A stretch of 8,691 nt of DNA from Xanthobacteraceae bacterium. GTDB lineage: Bacteria > Pseudomonadota > Alphaproteobacteria > Rhizobiales > Xanthobacteraceae. The notes beneath the pieces were generated by a model. It was given only the letters and a program-made list of their open reading frames with translations, was not told where the DNA came from and did no database searches. Location of the stretch: positions 1-8,691 of the forward strand of contig JASHRR010000436.1 in assembly GCA_030037185.1 (NCBI GenBank), in the 5' to 3' direction. Shown one piece after another: positions 1 through 6,685 of the stretch; positions within the stretch are counted from its first letter, which is position 1; the number at the start of each line of letters is the position of its first letter. The translations under genes and the position numbers were made by a program.

Positions 1-193
1 GGCCGAGCGAAAGCTGACCTGCATAGCCCATCATCAGATTCCATGCCTGTCCGACATAGGCGAAATAGAAGATGAGCGTGAGCACCGAGAGAACGTAACG
101 GTCGGCCATCAGCGGCAGTGCGATTAGAACGGCGACCATTAGAACGATGACGATCCGTCCCCGCGCCGGCATGCTGCGCCACAGATCGATCAT
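1..193 (-). CDS. livM: Branched-chain amino acid ABC transporter permease LivM, N-terminal part (cut by window edge)
   Basis: This is the second inner-membrane permease of a Liv-type (HAAT family) ABC importer. It would pair with LivH to form the translocation channel for branched-chain amino acids or related carboxylates. Only the first 64 codons are present; the frame stays open to the window edge. The protein starts MIDLWRSMPARGRIVIV. A hydrophobic segment at about residues 14-28 is followed by a second at about 33-48, then the LivM hallmark WNLMMGYAGQLSLG at residues 51-64. The ATG (193-191) overlaps the TGA of livH (192-190) as ATGA, so the two are probably translationally coupled. ATPase genes livG and livF would be expected beyond the left edge but cannot be seen. 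Family membership is secure; the substrate is not. Confidence 0.9.
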   Translation of the reverse strand, partial: MIDLWRSMPARGRIVIVLMVAVLIALPLMADRYVLSVLTLIFYFAYVGQAWNLMMGYAGQLSLG

Positions 194-1056
194 GTGCGCT
201 GTCCCATCAGGCCCTGGGGACGCAGCACCAGCACGGCGATCAGCAACGCAAAGGAAAACATGCTTTTCATCGATGGCGCGAACAAAAAACCCGCCAGCGC
301 CTCCGAGACCCCGATCAGTACGCCGCCGACCAGCGCCCCCGCCATTGATCCCATGCCGCCGATGATAACGATGATGAATGCGAGCAGCGTATAGGTGGGT
401 CCGAGCGACGGTGCTGCGTCGGCGATGGTGACGAGCAGCGCTCCCGCCGCTCCGACGCAGGCAAGCCCGAGCCCGAACGTCAGCGCGTAAAGCCGCTTGA
501 CGTTCAGTCCGACGACACCGGCACCGACGAGATTGTCGGCGCAGGCGCGGATCGCGGCGCCGGTCCGGGTGCGGCGGAAAAACCAGAACAGCGCCGCCGC
601 AACCGCAATCGCGGCAGCCGCCGCGAACACCCGCGGCTTGTCGAGGAGGAGCGGGCCGATCTCGTAGGAATCAAAGCCGTAGGAGAGATTCACGGGCCGG
701 GCGTCCGGCCCGAAGGCAATCAGCAGGACGTTGACGATGATCATGCCGACGCCGACCAGCAGGATGAACTGCTCATGCTCCGGCCGGCCAACGAACGGGT
801 TGATCAACGCCGCCTGCAGCGCCCAGCCGAGGAAAAAGAACAGGGCGGCGAGCGGCACCAGCGCCCACAACGGGTCGAGCCGGAATGCCATGAACAACAC
901 GTAGGCCGCATACATGGCGACCACTGCGAATTCCCCGTGGGCGAAATTGACCACCCGCACAACGCCGAAGATGACCGACAGGCCGAGCGCCATCAGGCCG
1001 TAGACGAGCCCGGTCAGCACGCCCTGGACTGCCACGTTGAGATAGATTGGCCACAT
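190..1056 (-). CDS. livH: Branched-chain amino acid ABC transporter permease LivH
   Basis: This is an inner-membrane permease of a Liv-type importer, 288 residues, the normal family length. The N-terminus has the expected hydrophobic helix followed by the signature VVNFAHGEF at residues 35-43, where family members carry the NFAHGE motif. Several hydrophobic helices follow, and a glycine-rich segment near residues 230-250 (IIVIIGGMGSMAGALVGG) matches the conserved cytoplasmic-loop region of LivH proteins that contacts the ATPases. The chosen ATG gives an N-terminus like that of other LivH proteins. However, the 15 bases before it contain no clear Shine-Dalgarno sequence, which is odd for a gene in an operon. 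The stop overlaps the livM start by ATGA. A 348-base spacer separates it from the binding-protein gene upstream. Substrate preference cannot be deduced. Confidence 0.93.
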   Translation of the reverse strand: MWPIYLNVAVQGVLTGLVYGLMALGLSVIFGVVRVVNFAHGEFAVVAMYAAYVLFMAFRLDPLWALVPLAALFFFLGWALQAALINPFVGRPEHEQFILLVGVGMIIVNVLLIAFGPDARPVNLSYGFDSYEIGPLLLDKPRVFAAAAAIAVAAALFWFFRRTRTGAAIRACADNLVGAGVVGLNVKRLYALTFGLGLACVGAAGALLVTIADAAPSLGPTYTLLAFIIVIIGGMGSMAGALVGGVLIGVSEALAGFLFAPSMKSMFSFALLIAVLVLRPQGLMGQRT

Positions 1057-1404
1057 GGAGGATGAGTGCCGCCGGTTGCTGCTGATCCGTGAAATTTATG
1101 ACTTGCCGAAAGGTCAGCGGGTCTTGCGTTCTAGTTCCCCACCGGACCTAGCCCGACCTGCAGCGCATGAAAGTCTGTTCTACATTTCAGTGCCGGGCTG
1201 GATATTTTTACTCACTTTTCATCTTAGCCGAGGGGGCGAAACCACAGACCTTCCTCCTCGGACCGCCGCATCGGCAAGCGGCTGATGGCGATTTCGACTC
1301 TTTTACTTGCCGAAGTCGAGCACGCCCGACGGCGGCCTCCTGTCGATCTTTCGGCAAAGGACGCGCACGTTTGCCAAGCTGGCGCCGTTTGGTTCCGCGA
1401 CAGC
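1057..1404. other. 348-base spacer between binding-protein gene and livH; no convincing gene
   Basis: Short open frames cross this stretch on both strands, but none has a recognisable product, a good ribosome site or protein-like composition, so I call no gene. What can be seen is a compound inverted repeat at 1307-1357, listed separately, and another copy of its arm TTGCCGAA at 1103-1110. A spacer of this length is unusual inside a Liv operon. It may reduce permease expression relative to the binding protein, or it may hold a promoter for livH. I see no good sigma-70 boxes. Confidence 0.5.
1307..1357 (-). promoter_or_regulatory. Compound hairpin in the binding-protein/livH spacer (attenuator or mRNA-stabiliser candidate)
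   Basis: Three nested complementary pairs share one axis. The outer arms are 1307-1314 and 1350-1357 (TTGCCGAA/TTCGGCAA, 8 bp). Next are TCGA at 1316-1319 and 1343-1346. The inner pair is CGCC at 1323-1326 with GGCG at 1331-1334, closing a tetraloop. That makes 16 possible pairs starting about 50 bases after the binding-protein stop codon on the minus strand. No T-run follows on that strand, so it is not a classic intrinsic terminator. Hairpins between binding-protein and permease genes often protect the upstream message from 3' decay; applying that role here is inference. Confidence 0.4.
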
Positions 1405-2646
1405 TCACGTCCTCCCCTGCCAGGGTGGCATCGGGAAGACCGGGGCGGTGGTGGCATCTTCGGCGGGCATCACGACCGTCGGCGTGCGTTTGCGGTTCTG
1501 GACCATGGCGGATGGGACATTGTTGTTCTGGCCCTTGTCGTCGAATGTGATCGGGCCGCCGATCATGACGTGCTCTGTGATGTTGGCGGCGCGGATTGCC
1601 TTCATCAATTCGCCGCCGTTCGTGCTGCCAGCGCGTTTGAAGCCGTCCGCCGCGATCAAGAGCGCCTCGAAGGTGAAGCCCACGTTGAAGCATTCCACCG
1701 CGAAACGGTAGTTCGGGTTCGCCGGCTGGAACGCCCTTTCGAGCGCCTGGGCCATGTTGCTCCTGGGATTGGCCCACGGAACCGCATAGGCGTGATAATC
1801 GGCCAGCGGCCCCAGCGCCTCGTAGAATTCCTCGTCATAGAGCCCCGGCGCGCCGGGCGAGATGATACCCATGGGCTCGAAGCGCTGGCGTACCATATCG
1901 CGCACGAGCTTGATGGCGTCGGCCGCCCGAGTGACCACCAGCACGAGCTCGGGCTTGAGCGCGCGGATCTTGGTCACCTCGACCGAAAGATCCTGGGCGC
2001 GCGGATCGTAGGCGATCGACGCCAGCAGGCGGAACGGCATGCCGGCGGCTGGCAGCAGGCGATCCATGGCTTGCCGCTGCGCGGTGCCGAAGGTGTCGTT
2101 GGCATGGAGGAACACCGCCGTCCTGGGGTTCGCCTTGGTGGCTTCGATAAACGCCTTGATGCGGGTGAGCCCATTTGCGGCGATCTGGCCGCCGGTCGGG
2201 AAATTGCGCACCAGGAACCGGTAGCCCTGCTCGGTGAGGGCGGGCGCGGCGGCGATGTTGACGACGAGCGGCACCTGGCGCTGCTCGCACACCTGCGCCA
2301 TGGCAAGCGTACAGGCGGAGTCGAAGGCGCCGACGACCACATCGACGCCATCATTGATGACCCGTTCGCACTGATTGCGGGCAACGTCCGGATTGGACTC
2401 AACGTCCACATTCACGAGATCGACTTGATAACCATAATCGGCCAGTACTTTCGGGGCGACCAGCGCGCCGCGATGACAGCTCTGGCCGGCCGGGGCAAGA
2501 TAACCAGAACGCGTCAGCAGGACGGCGACCTTGAGCGATTTCGCCTGCGCGCGAACGACGGCGGGGGCAAATGCCAGTACGCCGGCGGCGGTGGCGCCGG
2601 CGAGCACGCGACGCCGGGTGGGAGCGCCTTTGCGTTGGTGTGTCAT
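1405..2646 (-). CDS. Branched-chain amino acid-type ABC transporter substrate-binding protein (LivK-like, Tat signal)
   Basis: This is a periplasmic substrate-binding protein of the type I fold (Peripla_BP_6, LivJ/LivK type), 413 residues from the start I choose. It would deliver ligand to the LivH/LivM channel encoded downstream. The N-terminus MTHQRKGAPTRRRVLAG carries a twin-arginine motif, followed by a hydrophobic stretch and the cleavage-like VVRAQA near residues 30-35, so export by Tat is likely. The mature part opens KVAVLLTRSGYLAPAGQ, a family-typical first strand and ligand loop. An in-frame ATG at 2754 would add 36 residues ahead of the Tat peptide and bury it, so I prefer the ATG at 2646, although its ribosome site is weak. 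These proteins bind many ligands, including aromatic acids, amides and urea, so the ligand is open. Confidence 0.88.
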   Translation of the reverse strand: MTHQRKGAPTRRRVLAGATAAGVLAFAPAVVRAQAKSLKVAVLLTRSGYLAPAGQSCHRGALVAPKVLADYGYQVDLVNVDVESNPDVARNQCERVINDGVDVVVGAFDSACTLAMAQVCEQRQVPLVVNIAAAPALTEQGYRFLVRNFPTGGQIAANGLTRIKAFIEATKANPRTAVFLHANDTFGTAQRQAMDRLLPAAGMPFRLLASIAYDPRAQDLSVEVTKIRALKPELVLVVTRAADAIKLVRDMVRQRFEPMGIISPGAPGLYDEEFYEALGPLADYHAYAVPWANPRSNMAQALERAFQPANPNYRFAVECFNVGFTFEALLIAADGFKRAGSTNGGELMKAIRAANITEHVMIGGPITFDDKGQNNNVPSAMVQNRKRTPTVVMPAEDATTAPVFPMPPWQGRT

Positions 2647-2917
2647 CACAATCTCGGCGCGGAGGCTGCCGAATTGATTCGGGCAGAGGAAGCGCCGCTC
2701 CCTTGGTTTGCCTAAGTTGGGTCGTTTGGCAACCGGGGCCAGGACCGAAGCCATGACCTTCGAGAGGCCCGAACTGAGGAACCGATGTCGGTCTTGAACC
2801 TGTCTGCAATGTCGTTTGGGGCCGAAGTCCCAAACTTACCCTGATAAACCACCGCCTGAGGAAGGGTAAAAGCCCCGCCGTCAGGCGAAGTTTACGCCTC
2901 CACCGGGCTTGGCGGAC
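2647..2917. other. 271-base intergenic stretch between two binding-protein genes
   Basis: No gene is seen here. Next to the stop at 2918 lies a probable terminator (2870-2910). Further along are a 7-bp inverted repeat at 2814-2820 and 2829-2835 (GTTTGGG/CCCAAAC, 8-base loop) and a 9-bp direct repeat GTCGTTTGG at 2721-2729 and 2811-2819. The stretch presumably also holds a promoter for the LivK-like gene, but I cannot point to convincing -35 and -10 boxes. Confidence 0.45.
2870..2910 (-). terminator. Probable rho-independent terminator after the NMT1-type binding-protein gene
   Basis: Read on the minus strand, this begins 7 bases after the TGA ending at 2918. The sequence AAGCCC pairs with GGGCTT (2905-2910 with 2870-2875), enclosing a second stem AGGCG/CGCCT (2895-2899 with 2883-2887) with a 7-base loop. 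The distal arm runs into CTTTTA, a short T-tract. The position directly after a stop codon supports the call. The interrupted stem and only four Ts weaken it. Confidence 0.45.
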
Positions 2918-3874
2918 TCACCGCGGCGGTGTGCGGATCAGCTCCTTCAACTGTGCCTCGGTCAGAGGCTCGCGGAGAAACTTGAGCTTTACGGCATCGC
3001 GTAGAATTCCCGGCATGTCGGCCATGGTGTCGGTTTGCAGGGCGTCCTGCGGATAGAAGGTCATGATGGTGTCGCGAACGATGTCGACCGGCTTGTCGAT
3101 CTTCTTGGCGTAGAGCTCGACCGCATGGGGGTCGGCATACATCCAGTCGATCGTCTCGCGATAGGCCGCCATGAAGCGGGCCGCGACTTGCGGGCGCTTC
3201 TGCAGCAGCTCGGCATTGATGATGGTGGCCCGCACGGTCTGCCCGCGGAGCGACGGGACGTCGCTGCCGCGCGCTATGATGCGAACCTTGCCGTCCTTTA
3301 TTTCCTGCATGGCGATGGGGGGTGCCGCCCAGCCGATGTCGATCTGGCCCGACATCACTGCGGTGAGCGTGGCGGGCGGGCTGCCGGTGGGCGTCGGTCT
3401 TGCCTTGAGGCCGAGTTCGTCAATGAACGCCAGCACGATATTGTGGGAACTCGAGCCGTTGGTCGAGTATGCGATGGTGTTGCGCGCGGTGACGTCGGCG
3501 AAGGTCTTGATGGGCGAGTCGGCCCGCACGTACCAATAGAGGTCGGCAGTGCCGGTGAACGCCGGCGCGAGAATGCGGACCGGCGCCCCGGTCGCGAAGG
3601 CGCGCATGGCGCCGGCGACCCCGACCCCGATGCCGATGTCGGCGCTGCCGGAAATGATGGGCTGCAGCGTCTCGCCTGCGCCAGCGGTGCCGAACGTCTC
3701 CAGCACCAGGCCGTGCTTCTTGAAGATGCCGGCCTCCTGGCCGAGCGTCGGCGCCTGATTTTCCCAATTGTTGATCTGGCCGATGGCAACCTTCAGGGTA
3801 TCCTGCGCCCGGACCCCGGAAATGGCCAGCGCGGTTGCAAGCAAAGCAAGCGCGAGCCTGGCGAAACTTTTCAT
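2918..3874 (-). CDS. ABC transporter substrate-binding protein, NMT1/TauA/SsuA type
   Basis: This is a periplasmic binding protein of the type II fold, in the NMT1/THI5-like family that includes binding proteins for taurine, alkanesulfonates and pyrimidine-type compounds. It has 318 residues, the usual length. Residues 1-23 form a Sec signal peptide ending VRA, with cleavage likely before QDTLKVAIGQ. The GxxxGIF-type segment LGQEAGIFKKHGLVLE (about residues 44-59) is the family hallmark. A serine- and glycine-rich segment (YSTNGSSSHN) about halfway along is where ligand-loop residues sit. The start has a strong ribosome site, AGGGAGGA, encoded inside the last codons of the aldolase gene, and the ATG overlaps that gene's TGA (ATGA). 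No matching permease or ATPase (TauB/TauC type) is in the window, so its partners are elsewhere. The ligand is unknown. Confidence 0.88.
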   Translation of the reverse strand: MKSFARLALALLATALAISGVRAQDTLKVAIGQINNWENQAPTLGQEAGIFKKHGLVLETFGTAGAGETLQPIISGSADIGIGVGVAGAMRAFATGAPVRILAPAFTGTADLYWYVRADSPIKTFADVTARNTIAYSTNGSSSHNIVLAFIDELGLKARPTPTGSPPATLTAVMSGQIDIGWAAPPIAMQEIKDGKVRIIARGSDVPSLRGQTVRATIINAELLQKRPQVAARFMAAYRETIDWMYADPHAVELYAKKIDKPVDIVRDTIMTFYPQDALQTDTMADMPGILRDAVKLKFLREPLTEAQLKELIRTPPR

Positions 3875-4752
3875 TTGCGCTTTCCTCCCTTCGGGGTGAC
3901 GGGTTTCCTGGCCGCCGTTTTTTTGGCAGCCCTGGCCGGCCGCGCCGTCCTGGCCGGCCGCGCCGCCCTGACTGTTCCCCGCAAATCAGGGCGGGAAGCG
4001 CGAGGGGCGGCAGCCTGCGTCGGTGTGGCGGGCATGCCGCCGCGCTTTGCGAGCCGCGTCTCCCAGTATTCCCAGGCCCGACTCTGCGCGCCGGGAAGCT
4101 GGTAGATCGCTTGCGCCATCGCGATCTCGCCCGGCGTCAGCGGGGAGAAATTGCCGAGCTGCTTGGCTTGGCTCAAGTAGCGGGCATTGTCGCAGGAATA
4201 GATAGCCCGGAAAACCAGCTCGCGCAGGCTCGAGCCGACGACGGTTGCGCCATGGCGTCGCATCAGCACGATGACGTGCTTGCCAAGCGCGCGGGCGAGC
4301 GAGGCGCCTTCGGCCGGTTTGACCACCAGCAAATTGGTGTCGCCGAATTCGTCGCGGCTATCCCAGAACGGCGCCGCCTCCCCCATTGCGGCGCCGAGAT
4401 GGAACACCGGCACGATCGGATCGCCGCTGATGCAGAACGGCATGACAGCTGACGCATGGTGATGGCAGACCGCGACCACGTCCGGCCGTGCCTTGAAGAT
4501 CTCGCCATGGATCACGCGTTCGGAATAGAGTTGCACGGTTGGCGGTTCGACCGGCTCGGAGTCGAGATCGAATTCCAGAATGTCGCGGGGTTCGACCAGC
4601 TCGGGCGAACGCGACCGCGAAAGGAAATAGCGGCCTGGATCGCCAGGATGGCGAATGCTGACGTGCCCGAAGGCATCGATGACGCCCTCGTGGGCGAGGA
4701 TGCGGTTGGCCACGGCAAGCTGGTGGCGCAGTTCGGCGAATTTGTCGGGCAC
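3871..4752 (-). CDS. Class II aldolase/adducin family protein with a basic C-terminal tail
   Basis: This is a zinc-dependent aldolase or decarboxylase fold of the fuculose-1-phosphate aldolase (FucA)/adducin family. The catalytic set is readable. E78 in QLYSERVIHGE corresponds to the FucA catalytic glutamate. H97 and H99 in VCHHHAS and H167 in RRHGATVVG are the expected metal ligands. The core ends near residue 235 (RAWEYWETRLAKRGG). After it comes a tail of about 50 residues very rich in Ala, Arg, Lys and Pro, ending KGGKRK, which the family does not normally have. The TGA overlaps the start of the next gene. The AroE-like gene ends 17 bases upstream, so they are probably co-transcribed. Relatives include sugar-phosphate aldolases and dihydroxyphthalate-type decarboxylases, so either an aldol cleavage or a decarboxylation is possible. 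Confidence 0.88.
   Translation of the reverse strand: MPDKFAELRHQLAVANRILAHEGVIDAFGHVSIRHPGDPGRYFLSRSRSPELVEPRDILEFDLDSEPVEPPTVQLYSERVIHGEIFKARPDVVAVCHHHASAVMPFCISGDPIVPVFHLGAAMGEAAPFWDSRDEFGDTNLLVVKPAEGASLARALGKHVIVLMRRHGATVVGSSLRELVFRAIYSCDNARYLSQAKQLGNFSPLTPGEIAMAQAIYQLPGAQSRAWEYWETRLAKRGGMPATPTQAAAPRASRPDLRGTVRAARPARTARPARAAKKTAARKPVTPKGGKRK
3931..3966 (-). repeat. 18-base tandem repeat in the aldolase tail
   Basis: Two copies of a 17-base identical block (3931-3947 and 3949-3965, starting CCTGGCCGG on the plus strand) lie with an 18-base period. On the coding strand each unit encodes a six-residue block, TARPAR then AARPAR. The period is a multiple of three, so copy-number change would keep the frame. 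A run of seven Ts lies 3' of it on the minus-strand gene (near 3918-3924), encoding the adjacent lysines. Confidence 0.75.
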
Positions 4753-4769
4753 GGAGTATTCCTTGTTCG

Positions 4770-5573
4770 TCAGGATGCCGGCGGCGCCAGCAGGATATCG
4801 GCAATGTCGCCCGCCTGCGCGGCGAACATGTCTTCGCCGGTGACGATGACGCAGCCGCGGCGGCGCGCCGCTTCGAGCAGCGGCGTGAGGGCGGGTCTGG
4901 TGATGAGGTCGGCAACATAGGCGGAGGGCTCAAGCCGTGCCGCCTCGACCGGCAACGGGTCGGTCGGCCGCATTCCGGACGGCGTCGCGTTCACCACGAG
5001 GTCGAACCCGGCGGCGTCGGTCGTTGCGGTTCGTACCGCTCCCGGTGCCCTGGCAGAGAGGCGCTCGATGAGGCTTGAGCGTCGCGTCAGGTCCATATCC
5101 GCCACCGCCAGCATCGCCACCTCGGCCTCGATCAGAGCCAACGCAACCGCAGAGCCGGCCCCGCCCGCGCCAATGACAAGGGCGCGCTTTCGCTGCGGCT
5201 TGAAGCCGGCACGGCGCAGCGCCGCCACCATGGCGGCGCCATCGGTCATGTCGCCGCGCCAGCGGTCGGCCGCGATGCGGTGCAGCACATTGGCGGCGCC
5301 GAGGAAGCGGGCGCGATCGGACGCTTCATCGCAATGACGCAGCGCCGCGAACTTATGCGGAATGGTGACGACGATGCCGTCGATGTTGTGGGCGCGCTTC
5401 GCCGCCGCCACGAAGGCATCGAAATCCGCCGGTGCAACATGTACCGGAATGCAGATCGCGTTGGCGCCCCGCGCCACGAATTCGCCGGTGAGGCCGGAAG
5501 GCGACCTGGTCTGGCCGACAGGATCACCGAGAATGAGATGAAGGCGCGTCTCGCCATTGAGGCATGCAAGCAT
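4770..5573 (-). CDS. Shikimate/quinate dehydrogenase family protein (AroE-like)
   Basis: This is an oxidoreductase of the shikimate dehydrogenase family, which interconverts a ring hydroxyl and ketone (3-dehydroshikimate/shikimate or dehydroquinate/quinate). It has 267 residues, typical length. Substrate-site motifs are present but altered: TRSPSG at residues 22-27, where AroE has SxSP; VTIPHK with the catalytic lysine K74; AANVL with N95; and GDMTDG with D111, where canonical AroE has NTDG. The nucleotide loop GAGGAGSA is at residues 135-142. The second strand ends VADMD (157-161), and an acidic residue there usually favours NAD over NADP. NATPSGM and a C-terminal AAQAGD glutamine also fit the family. 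With a catabolic neighbourhood and these changes, I favour a catabolic or YdiB-like enzyme over the biosynthetic AroE. The start at 5573 has a weak ribosome site. Confidence 0.85.
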   Translation of the reverse strand: MLACLNGETRLHLILGDPVGQTRSPSGLTGEFVARGANAICIPVHVAPADFDAFVAAAKRAHNIDGIVVTIPHKFAALRHCDEASDRARFLGAANVLHRIAADRWRGDMTDGAAMVAALRRAGFKPQRKRALVIGAGGAGSAVALALIEAEVAMLAVADMDLTRRSSLIERLSARAPGAVRTATTDAAGFDLVVNATPSGMRPTDPLPVEAARLEPSAYVADLITRPALTPLLEAARRRGCVIVTGEDMFAAQAGDIADILLAPPAS

Positions 5574-5646
5574 CTTGATCGGTTCCGAGGCAGTGGTGCT
5601 ACTGTTTTGTTGGTGGGGCGGCCCACGATGCCGAAGCGAGGGGACG
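5574..5646. promoter_or_regulatory. 73-base divergent promoter region between AroE-like and amidohydrolase genes
   Basis: The two flanking genes are transcribed away from each other, so both promoters must lie here or inside the opposing gene. The space is short, which suggests shared regulation. A purine-rich ribosome site (GCGAGGGG, ending 3 bases before the ATG at 5647) is visible for the plus-strand gene. I see no convincing -35/-10 pair and no clear palindromic operator. Confidence 0.5.
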
Positions 5647-6654
5647 ATGGCGAGCTATCCGTTGATTGACATCTATTGCCACATCTACCCGGAGAAATTC
5701 TTCGAGGAAATGACCAAGTTGTCGCCGCAGACGCAGAATCTGGGCAAGCGGCTGCGTAGCGTGACCAAGCTGTTCGACCTCGATGAGCGGTTCCGCGAGA
5801 TGGACCAGTTCGGCGATTACCGGCAGATCATATCGTTGCCCAACCCGCCGATTGAGGAACTGGCGGCAGGCCAATCCGCCTTGCAGCTCGCCCGCATCGG
5901 CAATGATGCGATGGCTGATTTGTGCGCGCGCCATCCGCAGCGGTTTGCCGGCTTCGTGGCGGCGGTGTCGCTCGCCGACATCGAGGGTTCGGTCGCCGAG
6001 GCGACGCGCGCCGTCACCCAGCTGGGCGCGTGCGGCATCCAGCTCTTCACCCCGCTCGCCGGCCGGCCGCTCGACGAGCCGGCGTTCGCTCCGGTGTTCG
6101 CCGCCATGGCGGGCTTCGACCTGCCGATCTGGCTGCACCCGGCCCGCACAGCGGCGATGACGGATTACCCGGTCGAGGCGAACTCCCGCTACGAGATGTG
6201 GTGGTGCTTCGGCTGGCCCTACGACACCTCAGTCGCGATGAGCCGCCTGGTGTTCGCCGGCCTGTTTGATCGGCACCCCGGCATCAAGATCATCACCCAC
6301 CACTGCGGCGGCATGATTCCCTATTTCGACGGCCGTGTCGGCCCCGGCCTCGATGTGCTTGGCGCCCGCACCAGCGGCGAGGACTATTCGAAGGTGCTGA
6401 CATCGCTCAAGCGGCCCCACCTCGAATATTTCAGGGAGTTCTACGGCGACACTGCGATGTTCGGCGGCAAAAACGGCATTCCGTGCGGCCTCGCATTCTT
6501 CGGGGCTGACCACGTTGTCTTCGCCACCGACACCCCGCTCGGGCCGATCGCGCCAACGATCGCGGTGATCGACGACCTCGATCTCGACGACGACGCGCGG
6601 CGCAAGATCTACCTGGGGAATGCGGAGCGGCTGTTGCGGCGCAAGCTCAGCTGA
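5647..6654 (+). CDS. Amidohydrolase family protein (Amidohydro_2, ACMSD-like TIM barrel)
   Basis: This is a metal-dependent hydrolase or decarboxylase of the amidohydrolase superfamily, ACMSD/gamma-resorcylate decarboxylase branch. It has 335 residues from the chosen ATG, a usual length. Motifs in order: LIDIYCHIYP at residues 6-15, in the place of the HxH metal motif; WLHPART with H164; THHCGG with H218 and H219; and ATDTPLG with D295, the catalytic metal-binding aspartate. The first metal-binding histidine is replaced by Y10 (YCH rather than HxH); H12 is kept. I chose the ATG at 5647 because GAGGGG precedes it and the barrel begins immediately. An in-frame ATG at 5557 would add 30 residues lacking homology and overlap the AroE-like start. 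In the divergent context with an aldolase and dehydrogenase, it probably acts on a carboxylated ring or its cleavage product. Confidence 0.87.
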   Translation: MASYPLIDIYCHIYPEKFFEEMTKLSPQTQNLGKRLRSVTKLFDLDERFREMDQFGDYRQIISLPNPPIEELAAGQSALQLARIGNDAMADLCARHPQRFAGFVAAVSLADIEGSVAEATRAVTQLGACGIQLFTPLAGRPLDEPAFAPVFAAMAGFDLPIWLHPARTAAMTDYPVEANSRYEMWWCFGWPYDTSVAMSRLVFAGLFDRHPGIKIITHHCGGMIPYFDGRVGPGLDVLGARTSGEDYSKVLTSLKRPHLEYFREFYGDTAMFGGKNGIPCGLAFFGADHVVFATDTPLGPIAPTIAVIDDLDLDDDARRKIYLGNAERLLRRKLS

Positions 6655-6685
6655 TAGGAGCCTCCCGATCGAAATCAACGATGTG

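Noticed and set aside
1285..2715. 476-codon plus-strand open frame
   Set aside because: It is the antisense shadow of the LivK-like gene. Its product is rich in Arg, His, Asp and Gly with no family signature, whereas the minus strand has a Tat signal and a clear binding-protein fold.
2647..2754. Upstream ATG at 2754 for the LivK-like gene
   Set aside because: It would place 36 residues ahead of the twin-arginine signal peptide, which must be N-terminal to work.
3931..3966. CRISPR or regulatory repeat
   Set aside because: There are only two copies with an 18-base period inside a coding region, keeping the frame; it is a coding tandem repeat.
3035..4105. 356-codon plus-strand open frame
   Set aside because: It lies opposite the NMT1-type binding protein and aldolase tail. 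Its composition is that of an antisense reading of GC-rich codons, and the minus-strand genes have strong motifs and ribosome sites.
5557..5646. Upstream ATG at 5557 for the amidohydrolase
   Set aside because: The added 30 residues show no family resemblance, the start would overlap the divergent gene, and the ATG at 5647 has a good ribosome site.
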